Part shown: one piece after another, positions 1-5,397 of the stretch
Position numbering within the stretch: position 1 is the first letter of the stretch
Layout of the letters: each line of letters opens with the position of its first letter
From: DATGMB01 sp035293845
GTDB lineage: Bacteria; Acidobacteriota; Terriglobia; Bryobacterales; Bryobacteraceae
DNA length: 5,397 nucleotides
Direction of reading: 5' to 3'
Assembly: GCA_035293845.1 (NCBI GenBank)
Contig: DATGMB010000270.1
Location: forward strand, 1 to 5,397
Notes under the pieces: generated by a model
What the model was told of the DNA's origin: nothing
Seen by the model: the letters and a program-made list of their open reading frames with translations, nothing else
Database searches by the model: none
Position numbers and translations under genes: made by a program

Positions 1-37
1 GGTCGAGCTGGAATTCCTGCAGGTGGAAAAGGTCTAA
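1..37 (+). CDS. nusG: NusG transcription factor, C-terminal end only (partial)
   Basis: The reading frame entering from the left edge (first full codon at base 2) encodes VELEFLQVEKV followed by TAA at 35-37. This closely matches the end of NusG as I remember it from E. coli (PVELDFSQVEKA), which is the last strand of the C-terminal KOW domain. NusG binds RNA polymerase, reduces pausing, and links polymerase to Rho or to ribosomal protein S10. Only eleven codons are present, so the identification depends on this tail plus the position directly before rplK, which is the classic nusG-rplK order. The stop is three bases before the rplK ATG, so the two genes are almost certainly cotranscribed. 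Confidence 0.85.
   Translation, partial: VELEFLQVEKV
25..32 (+). promoter_or_regulatory. Ribosome binding site of rplK
   Basis: The purine run GGAAAAGG lies eight bases before the rplK ATG at 41 and sits inside the last codons of nusG. It supports ATG 41 as the start and suggests translational coupling to nusG. It is the only clear Shine-Dalgarno-like sequence in front of a gene in this window. Confidence 0.6.
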
Positions 38-40
38 CGT

Positions 41-469
<429 letters not shown>

Positions 470-471
470 CA

Positions 472-501
472 TTGACGGGCTTGGCGGCGGTTTGAAACAA
501 T
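472..501 (+). promoter_or_regulatory. Putative sigma-70-type promoter of tRNA-Leu
   Basis: A -35-like TTGACG (472-477, five of six consensus bases) is followed after 18 bases by AACAAT (496-501, four of six). The predicted start is near base 508, giving a 5' leader of about 12 bases before the mature tRNA. It begins just after the rplK stop (467-469), so the tRNA could be transcribed alone as well as by read-through from rplK. The -10 box is only moderate, so this remains a prediction. Confidence 0.45.
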
Positions 502-519
502 AGAAGTTCTGCACGATGT

Positions 520-606
520 GCGGATGTGGCGGAATTGGCAGACGCGCTAGATTCAGGTTCTAGTGGGGGCAACTCCGTGGAGGTTCAAGTCCTCTCATCC
601 GCACCA
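520..606 (+). tRNA. tRNA-Leu (anticodon CAG)
   Basis: A full class II cloverleaf can be drawn. The acceptor stem pairs GCGGATG (520-526) with CATCCGC (596-602). The anticodon stem CTAGA (547-551) pairs with TCTAG (559-563) around the seven-base loop TTCAGGT. The anticodon CAG is at 554-556 and reads CUG leucine codons. The long variable arm (about 564-578) can pair GGGG with CTCC. The T stem GGAGG (579-583) pairs with CCTCT (591-595), with one G-U pair, around TTCAAGT. A603 is the discriminator base expected for leucine tRNA, and CCA (604-606) is encoded. The 87-base length including CCA fits tRNA-Leu. It lies between rplK and a strong terminator, and no integrase gene is visible, so nothing indicates use as an integration site here. 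Confidence 0.98.
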
Positions 607-635
607 CCATTTTTTCAAGCACACGGTAAGACGAG

Positions 636-661
636 GGCCGCTCGGATGAGCGGCCTTTTTT
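636..661 (+). terminator. Rho-independent terminator after tRNA-Leu
   Basis: A perfect 8-bp GC-rich stem, GGCCGCTC (636-643) and GAGCGGCC (648-655), encloses the four-base loop GGAT and is followed directly by six T (656-661). It should end transcripts carrying the tRNA and any read-through from nusG-rplK. On the minus strand the same hairpin lacks a good U-run downstream, so it is a poor terminator for the convergent receptor gene. Confidence 0.93.
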
Positions 662-825
662 CTCAGGTTGCCAGTGTTGAGTGACTTCAGGAAATGCGCC
701 GGGTGAAGTGCCGACTGAGAACACTTTCACGGACAATCCGAGCGTTCAGACGATCTTTCGGCTTCTGCCATAACTGCTCGGTGGTGTCCTCGCACCGCGG
801 TACTGATTGACTGCCGCGTCGCCGA
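662..825. other. Gene-free convergent spacer
   Basis: This is the space between the plus-strand terminator and the stop codon of the minus-strand receptor gene. I see no convincing gene, start signal or RNA in it. There are small complementary segments, for example TTCTCAG (660-666) with CTGAGAA (715-721), and AAGTG with CACTT near 706-727. None is followed by a T-run on the minus strand, so I could not place a terminator for the receptor gene. Confidence 0.5.
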
Positions 826-3800
826 TCAAAATAGTATCCGCGCGCTGAGTTGAAACTCCCGTCCGGGGGTGCTCGCTTCCGTGATGCTGCCGAATTGGGG
901 CGTATTCACGAAGCGGTTGGGCGTCCCCCAATTGGAGTGATTCAGCGCGTTGAATGCCTCGGAGCGCATTTCGAGGCGCCAGTGCTCGGCTACGGCGAAG
1001 GCGCGGGTCAGGGCCAAATCCATCGTTTGCATGCCGGGTCCATAGACGGTATTGCGTCCGAGATTGCCGAAGGTGTATGCGGCCGGAGTGGCGAAGGCGG
1101 CGGGATTGAACCATTCGCTCGTGTTGTGCGTTCCCGGTCCGAACACCGGCTGTCCGGTGGCGTTGGCGCGGACGGGATTCTCGCCGACGACCGTACCGGC
1201 GTTGGCCGTATCGCCGTAGACCGAGATGGTGAAGGGAAAGCCGCTCTGGATTTGATACAGCGTGGAGAACCTCCAGTTGCGCGTCAGAGCGCGGGCCACG
1301 CGGCTCGCGCCAGCCGGCGGAATTTCGTAGACGACGCTCGCCACAAAGCGATGCCGGATGTCGCATCCGGGGCCCTTTTCGGCATCCAGATCGCTGTTGT
1401 TCTGGGGGACCGCGGCCTCGAACATCGGCGAGCGGAAATCGGGAGCGTCGGTCAGGTTCTTGGAATAGGTGTAGTTGGCCAGGAAGGTGAGGCCCTTCGA
1501 ATAGCGCCGCCGCACCGTGAGATAGCCGGCGTTGTACCAGCTTCGGGCCGTATCTTCCAGCATATTGACGGTGCTGACGGGAAAAGTCAGGCTGGTCATG
1601 GCGACGCCCGCCGGAATGACCGTCCCCGGCAGGAATGTGGCCGTGGGGTACGGCCGCCGCGGCTGCAGCAGTCCGGGCCCTGGCTGATCGTTGTTGATCA
1701 AATGGGCGCGCTGCAGGTGGAGGCCGTGCTCGCCGTGGTATCCCACCTCGATCGTGGTGTCGGGCCCAACGCTCTTCTGGACGGAGCTGCTCCACTGCTG
1801 GATGTATTGCGCCGGGGCGTGCGGATCGAAGGCCGAAAAACTCACGACCGTGCTGCCCAAGACCGGCTGCGGAAAATTGAAGCCGTTGATCCCCGGGGTG
1901 AAGTTATCGCTCTGCTGGGTGATCGGAAACACCAGCGGCACATTGTGCAACTGGTTGCACCACGTGTTCAGGTCTACGGGCGTGTAAAAGATCCCGTAAG
2001 CGGCGCGCAGCACCGTGCCGCCCTTTTCGAAATGGTGCGCGACTCCCAGCCGCGGGGCGAAGCGAAGCTTATTGGGATACCATAAGCCGCGCGGCATCCC
2101 GCTCTCGCCTCCAATGAAGGCCTGAAGCCCCGTCGCCGTCTGGTAAAGGTTGCTCCAGTGGCGGCTCACGTCGACGAGCGGCGCCATGAATTCGTACCGC
2201 ACGCCGGCATCGATGGTCGTGTGCGGCGTAATGCGCGAGGTGTCCTGCGCAAATGCGTCGGCCTGCCACTGCCGCAGATCCATGGTGGGCACACCGTTCT
2301 GCACCTGACGCGTTGCAGGAAGGCCGAGGAGGAAACTGGCCAGGGCGTCGCCCGTCTTATCGTTGGTCGCCGTTTGGGTGGTGAATCCGTTGGTGAAGGT
2401 GTAGAAACCGCGGCTTTGCACCAGGGCCCACATGGGCCAGATGAACCAGCGGTAGCTGCCGCCGAACTTCAGGCTGTGGGTGCCGCGCTGCCAGTTCAGA
2501 GTGTCGCGGCCCTCGATGATGGTGTCCCACATGTGCATCGGAGTCGCCAGCCAGGAATCGCCAAAGGCGGAATAGCCTTGTACATTGAAAGACGGGGCTC
2601 CCCAGGCCCCCGGCCCGCCGAAGTTGACGCCCGTAATTCCCAGGGCATCGACGATGTCGTTCTTTCCGTTGTTTTCCGTGTAATGGAACATGGCCAGCCG
2701 CGACAGAGAAACCGAAGCGGTATTGACTAATGCCGGTGAGATAACTTTGGTCCAGATGATCGCCGCGTTCTGGCCCCGGTTCTCGTGATTAAATCCATAA
2801 CCCGGAAGATTTTGCGGATAGAATCCACTTTCGCTGGTGATCGAGTAGCGGGCATTGAGGAAGTCGCCCCCATCGAAATTGCGGTCCACCCGGATGGTTC
2901 CCTGGTCCGTGATCAACCGGGAATCGCGCACATCCAGCAGGTTGTTCGAATCCTGTCCGCCGCTGTTGCCCAGCACCGTGGGCGTGCCCATCATCGTCAT
3001 GCCGCCCATCATGCCGTTATCCATGTTGGGAAGCGGTGTGTAATCCTGCAGCATCTTGTACGCCGCGGGATAAAGCCGGGAGGAGGGAATCACATTGCCC
3101 GGAAACGGCGAGCGGATCACTTGGGGATTGGCGGCGCTGACGGGCAGCGCGGGATTGTAATTCGGGTTGGGCGAAGCACTCGAGGGATCGAAAATATTTA
3201 CGCCGCTCTGGCTGAAGTCTCCGGTATCTTCGGCCGCGGTGGGTACCGTATCGACCGAGGTGAGCGCCTGCGTCTGACGGTACCCTTCATAATTCGCGAA
3301 GAAGAACGTCTTAGTTCCGTAGACGGGCCCACCCAGAGAGCCGCCGAAATTGTTCTGCACCAGGTGCGTGGTCCCCGGCATTTCATCCCACGTACGCGCA
3401 TCCAGGGCGCCGTTGCGCAGATACTCATAGGCCGTGCCGTGGAATTGGCTGGTCCCTGCTCTGGTGATAATGTTGATCTGGCCGCCGCCGGCGCCGCCCA
3501 TCTCCGCGCGATAGCTGCCGGTCTGCACCTGAAACTCGCGAACGGAGTCCGGAGAGGGGCTGAAGTTCTGCGTGTTAAAGGTGGGGTCGGTGTTCGTCAC
3601 GCCATCCAGCAGAAAGTAATTTGCGTTGGGCCGGTTGCCGCCGATCGTGATCGCGGAGGGCTGGCCGGGACGCCAGTACAGCGGGTTCATGGTGCCGGTT
3701 TGGGCGCCGTGACCCTGATGAGCGCCTGGGACGGTCAGGGCAAGGTCGAGCAGCAGGCGGCCATTGAGCGGCAGACCCTGAATCGATTTCGGCTCGACCA

Positions 3801-4200
3801 CTTCGCCCAGGCTGGCATCCTGGGTCTTCAAGGTTTCGGCCGTGGAGGTGACTATGAGTCCTTCCCGGCGGGTGCTCAATTCCATGCGGAGGTCGAGCGC
3901 CATATTCTGATTGACTTCGAGTGTGACGTTGAGCGAGAGCGCGGCGAACCCCGGCGCCTCGGCATCCACCGAATACGCGCCGGGCGGAAGTTCGGCCGCC
4001 TGGAATAGCCCTTCCCGATTCGACAGGACGGTGCGTGTTGCCCCCGTGTCTTTCGCCTTGATGGAGACGCGCACCCCGGAAACCGGAGCATGCGTGGGAT
4101 CCTCGATCCTGCCGCTGAGGCTCGCGAAATTGCTCTGCGCATATAGCGCAGACGCATATAAAAAGACGACAGAGACAACTCCCCCTCTGAAGAGCATCAT
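826..4200 (-). CDS. Oar-like TonB-dependent outer-membrane receptor with carboxypeptidase-regulatory-like domain
   Basis: This 1124-residue protein looks like a large outer-membrane receptor that imports ligands using energy from TonB-ExbBD; its ligand is unknown. Residues 1-21 form a signal peptide (R5, hydrophobic VVSVVFLYASAL, probable cleavage after LYA). Residues about 26-107 are a carboxypeptidase-regulatory-like beta-sandwich (SGRIEDPTHAPVSGVRV, then LPPGAYSVDAEAPGF). The plug spans about 115-250, with LPLNGR (143-148), YFLLDGVTN (195-203), SVREFQVQTGSYRAEMG (219-235) and GGGQINIITRAGT (238-250). The rest is barrel, including NFGGSLGGPV and KTFFFANYEGYRQT (284-310). It ends in ARILF, with the terminal Phe expected for BAM-dependent insertion. 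A Met-rich loop lies at 393-404, and the mature chain has only two cysteines (C748, C946). I found no obvious TonB box and no SusD partner. ATG 4198-4200 is the first possible start, since an in-frame TAA lies 12 bases upstream; a second ATG follows at once. There is no Shine-Dalgarno sequence. Confidence 0.93.
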   Translation of the reverse strand: MMLFRGGVVSVVFLYASALYAQSNFASLSGRIEDPTHAPVSGVRVSIKAKDTGATRTVLSNREGLFQAAELPPGAYSVDAEAPGFAALSLNVTLEVNQNMALDLRMELSTRREGLIVTSTAETLKTQDASLGEVVEPKSIQGLPLNGRLLLDLALTVPGAHQGHGAQTGTMNPLYWRPGQPSAITIGGNRPNANYFLLDGVTNTDPTFNTQNFSPSPDSVREFQVQTGSYRAEMGGAGGGQINIITRAGTSQFHGTAYEYLRNGALDARTWDEMPGTTHLVQNNFGGSLGGPVYGTKTFFFANYEGYRQTQALTSVDTVPTAAEDTGDFSQSGVNIFDPSSASPNPNYNPALPVSAANPQVIRSPFPGNVIPSSRLYPAAYKMLQDYTPLPNMDNGMMGGMTMMGTPTVLGNSGGQDSNNLLDVRDSRLITDQGTIRVDRNFDGGDFLNARYSITSESGFYPQNLPGYGFNHENRGQNAAIIWTKVISPALVNTASVSLSRLAMFHYTENNGKNDIVDALGITGVNFGGPGAWGAPSFNVQGYSAFGDSWLATPMHMWDTIIEGRDTLNWQRGTHSLKFGGSYRWFIWPMWALVQSRGFYTFTNGFTTQTATNDKTGDALASFLLGLPATRQVQNGVPTMDLRQWQADAFAQDTSRITPHTTIDAGVRYEFMAPLVDVSRHWSNLYQTATGLQAFIGGESGMPRGLWYPNKLRFAPRLGVAHHFEKGGTVLRAAYGIFYTPVDLNTWCNQLHNVPLVFPITQQSDNFTPGINGFNFPQPVLGSTVVSFSAFDPHAPAQYIQQWSSSVQKSVGPDTTIEVGYHGEHGLHLQRAHLINNDQPGPGLLQPRRPYPTATFLPGTVIPAGVAMTSLTFPVSTVNMLEDTARSWYNAGYLTVRRRYSKGLTFLANYTYSKNLTDAPDFRSPMFEAAVPQNNSDLDAEKGPGCDIRHRFVASVVYEIPPAGASRVARALTRNWRFSTLYQIQSGFPFTISVYGDTANAGTVVGENPVRANATGQPVFGPGTHNTSEWFNPAAFATPAAYTFGNLGRNTVYGPGMQTMDLALTRAFAVAEHWRLEMRSEAFNALNHSNWGTPNRFVNTPQFGSITEASTPGREFQLSARILF

Positions 4201-4209
4201 GGTGGAGCT

Positions 4210-4238
4210 ATTTTAGGGTTCGGACCAGGACGGTTCAA
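4210..4238 (-). promoter_or_regulatory. Strong predicted promoter of the TonB-dependent receptor gene, giving a near-leaderless mRNA
   Basis: Read on the minus strand, TTGAAC (4233-4238, four of six -35 bases) is followed after exactly 17 bases by TAAAAT (4210-4215, five of six -10 bases). The -10 box ends nine bases before the ATG at 4200, so transcription should begin around 4203, leaving a leader of only about three bases. This fits the absence of any Shine-Dalgarno sequence before this gene. It lies within the 85 bases between galE and the receptor, so the receptor probably has its own promoter. Confidence 0.6.
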
Positions 4239-4285
4239 TAATCTAAATCGAGTATTGGCCGCTCCGGCCGGCGCGGCTTCCGGAC

Positions 4286-5260
4286 TCAGCGGCTCTTCGC
4301 GAAATTCCACGCGTGCTCGACGATGGTCCTCAGGTCCCCGTATTTCGGCTGCCATCCCAGCGCGATCCGCAGCCTCTCCGCGCCGGCGACGAGCGCGGGC
4401 GGGTCGCCGGGGCGGCGCGGACCCATCACGTAGGGCACTTTTTTGCCGGTCACCTCTTCGACGGCGCGCACCACTTCCATAACGCTGTGGCCGTTGCCGG
4501 TGCCGACGTTGAACTGGTCCGAAGCGCCGCCGCGGAGCAGGTGCTCCACGGCAAGAATATGCGCCTGGGCGAGGTCGCTGACGTGGATGTAGTCGCGGAT
4601 GCAGGTGCCGTCCGGGGTGGGGTAATCGCTGCCGAAGAGGGTAACGGGTTCGCCGGTCCGCACAGCGCGCAGCAGCAAGGGAATGAGGTGCGTTTCGGGC
4701 TGGTGTTCCTCGCCGAGGCGGCCCGCGGGATCGGCGCCCGATGCGTTGAAATAGCGCAGGCAGACGCTGGTCAAGCCGTGGATCTCATCGAACCAGCGCA
4801 GCAGGGTCTCGACCATCACCTTCGATTCGCCATATGGGTTGACCGGCTGGATCGGGAAATCTTCCAGGATCGGGGTCGCGTGCGGCGTGCCGTAGACCGC
4901 GGCGGTCGAGGAGAACACGAGGTGCTTCACGCCGTGGGCGGTCATGGCGTTCAGCAGGGAAAGCGAACCGCAGACGTTGTTGTGGAAATAGCGGCCGGGC
5001 TCGCGCATGGACTCGCCAACCGCTATGAAGGCGGCGAAGTGGATGACGGCCTCCGGCCTGTGCTGGCGGATCAGCTCGGAAAGCGCGGCCTGATCGCAGA
5101 GGTTCAGCCGGTTGAGGCGGCCGGCGGGGACATTGTGTTTGAAGCCGTGGGACAAGTCGTCGACCACGGAGACGTCATAGCCCTGCTCGAGCAGTAACTG
5201 CACGGTGTGGGAGCCGATGTAGCCCGCGCCGCCGGTCACGAGAATTCTGCGATTGGCCAT
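4286..5260 (-). CDS. galE: UDP-glucose 4-epimerase
   Basis: GalE interconverts UDP-glucose and UDP-galactose in the cytoplasm using tightly bound NAD, serving galactose use (Leloir pathway) and supply of sugars for surface polysaccharide. The 324 residues are near the family's usual 330-340. The short-chain dehydrogenase fold begins with RRILVTGGAGYIGSH (4-18), whose GGAGYIG is the NAD pyrophosphate loop; VVDDLSHG follows at 32-39. HFAAFIAVGES lies at 74-84. The catalytic region is FSSTAAVYG (116-124), with T119 in place of the E. coli Ser124, and the YxxxK pair is Y143 and K147 in NPYGESK. RYFNASGADP (169-178), IRDYIHVSDLA (221-231), FNVGTGNG (250-257) and RRPGDPPALVAGA (282-294) are further GalE hallmarks. 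The gate position matching E. coli Tyr299 appears to be Leu290. An in-frame TAA lies nine bases before the ATG, so the start is secure although no Shine-Dalgarno is present. Related 4-epimerases acting on other UDP-sugars cannot be excluded. Confidence 0.93.
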   Translation of the reverse strand: MANRRILVTGGAGYIGSHTVQLLLEQGYDVSVVDDLSHGFKHNVPAGRLNRLNLCDQAALSELIRQHRPEAVIHFAAFIAVGESMREPGRYFHNNVCGSLSLLNAMTAHGVKHLVFSSTAAVYGTPHATPILEDFPIQPVNPYGESKVMVETLLRWFDEIHGLTSVCLRYFNASGADPAGRLGEEHQPETHLIPLLLRAVRTGEPVTLFGSDYPTPDGTCIRDYIHVSDLAQAHILAVEHLLRGGASDQFNVGTGNGHSVMEVVRAVEEVTGKKVPYVMGPRRPGDPPALVAGAERLRIALGWQPKYGDLRTIVEHAWNFAKSR

Positions 5261-5265
5261 AGACT

Positions 5266-5295
5266 TTTATCTTAGCGGCGGGGGGTGCGTTTCAG
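5266..5295 (-). promoter_or_regulatory. Weak candidate promoter of galE
   Basis: On the minus strand, CTGAAA (5290-5295, four of six -35 bases) precedes two overlapping -10 candidates. GATAAA (5266-5271) lies at 18-base spacing and TAAGAT (5269-5274) at 15-base spacing, each with four of six consensus bases. Either would start transcription at or within two or three bases of the galE ATG (5260). The boxes are weaker than those of the receptor gene. The lack of a Shine-Dalgarno sequence is the main supporting fact. Confidence 0.3.
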
Positions 5296-5305
5296 AGCCG
5301 CGAAT

Positions 5306-5348
5306 CGTAAGCCTGGCGTGCGGCGCCGCCCGAAAGCACGCCCTTACG
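5306..5348. repeat. Long inverted repeat in the galE upstream region
   Basis: CGTAAG (5306-5311) pairs with CTTACG (5343-5348), and GGCGTGC (5315-5321) pairs with GCACGCC (5336-5342). This gives 13 base pairs with a three-base bulge (CCT) on one side and a 14-base loop that itself contains the palindrome GGCGCC (5322-5327). There is no T-run on either side, so it does not look like an intrinsic terminator. Read as two inverted copies of a CGTAAG...GCGTGC unit, it resembles a REP-like interspersed palindromic element. Copy number cannot be judged from this window. Confidence 0.6.
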
Positions 5349-5383
5349 GCTGTGGTGCGGTGAGGGCTCGTGTACGCCACAGC
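5349..5383. repeat. Second inverted repeat adjacent to the first
   Basis: GCTGTGG (5349-5355) pairs perfectly with CCACAGC (5377-5383) around a 21-base loop. It abuts the larger inverted repeat with no gap, so the two form a tandem double hairpin upstream of galE. AGCCGCG occurs at 5296-5302 and again at the window end (5391-5397), flanking both hairpins as a short direct repeat about 95 bases apart. I see no convincing coding sequence between 5261 and 5397. Confidence 0.5.
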
Positions 5384-5397
5384 ATGCGGAAGCCGCG

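Noticed and set aside
11..22. Adjacent GAATTC and CTGCAG sites resembling a cloning-vector polylinker at the left edge.
   Set aside because: The bases are in frame within the conserved NusG C-terminus (EFLQ) and lead straight to the rplK start, so they are genuine coding sequence and not vector contamination.
520..606. tRNA-Leu as an attachment site for an integrated element.
   Set aside because: No integrase gene is present, and I saw no duplicate of the tRNA 3' end in the window.
746..1795. A 349-codon open frame on the minus strand overlapping the receptor gene.
   Set aside because: It lies in a shifted frame of the receptor, is rich in Arg, Pro and Ala as GC-rich shadow frames are, and matches no family I recognise.
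850..2085. A 411-codon plus-strand open frame opposite the receptor gene, with a similar 407-codon one at 2785-4008.
   Set aside because: Both are antisense shadows caused by GC-rich codon use of the receptor; their compositions are unnatural and they lack recognisable domains.
4258..4285. GC-rich complementary segments (TCCGG/CCGGA) after the galE stop as a possible terminator.
   Set aside because: The pairing is short and interrupted, and no T-run follows on the minus strand.
4313..5197. A 294-codon plus-strand open frame opposite galE.
   Set aside because: galE is unmistakable on the minus strand, and the antisense translation is low-complexity with no family resemblance.
5297..5397. Minus-strand frames open to the right edge, as a possible truncated gene upstream of galE.
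   Set aside because: Two or three frames are open at once over about 100 bases, none gives a recognisable protein, and the sequence is dominated by inverted repeats.

Overview
The window is a GC-rich bacterial chromosome segment. The best guess at its source is an acidobacterium of the Bryobacterales/Solibacter type. That rests mainly on the 1124-residue Oar-like TonB-dependent receptor, whose plug and C-terminal signatures are typical of that phylum's large receptor families, and on ribosomal and tRNA genes of ordinary bacterial type. It is an inference from family resemblance, not a measured placement.

Left end, plus strand (1-661): the last eleven codons of nusG, then rplK (ribosomal protein L11) three bases after the nusG stop, then a tRNA-Leu(CAG) with its own plausible promoter, then a strong intrinsic terminator. 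The usual nusG-rplK-rplA-rplJ-rplL order stops after rplK: no rplA follows.

Middle, minus strand (826-4200): one very long gene for an outer-membrane TonB-dependent receptor with signal peptide, carboxypeptidase-regulatory-like domain, plug and beta-barrel. It converges on the tRNA unit across a short gene-free spacer (662-825). Its promoter lies so close to the start codon that the mRNA is predicted to be nearly leaderless.

Right part, minus strand (4286-5260): galE, UDP-glucose 4-epimerase, complete with NAD-binding and YxxxK motifs. It also lacks a Shine-Dalgarno sequence and has a weak -10-like box just before its ATG. Upstream of it (5261-5397) is a non-coding stretch with two adjacent inverted repeats that look like an intergenic palindromic element.

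Functionally the window joins a translation unit (NusG, L11, tRNA-Leu) to two independently promoted minus-strand genes: nucleotide-sugar supply for envelope glycans (GalE) and outer-membrane uptake (the receptor). Nothing shows that galE and the receptor work together. I saw no defence system, mobile-element gene or CRISPR array. The most unusual signals are the near-leaderless promoters, the break in the ribosomal operon and the palindromic element at the right edge.
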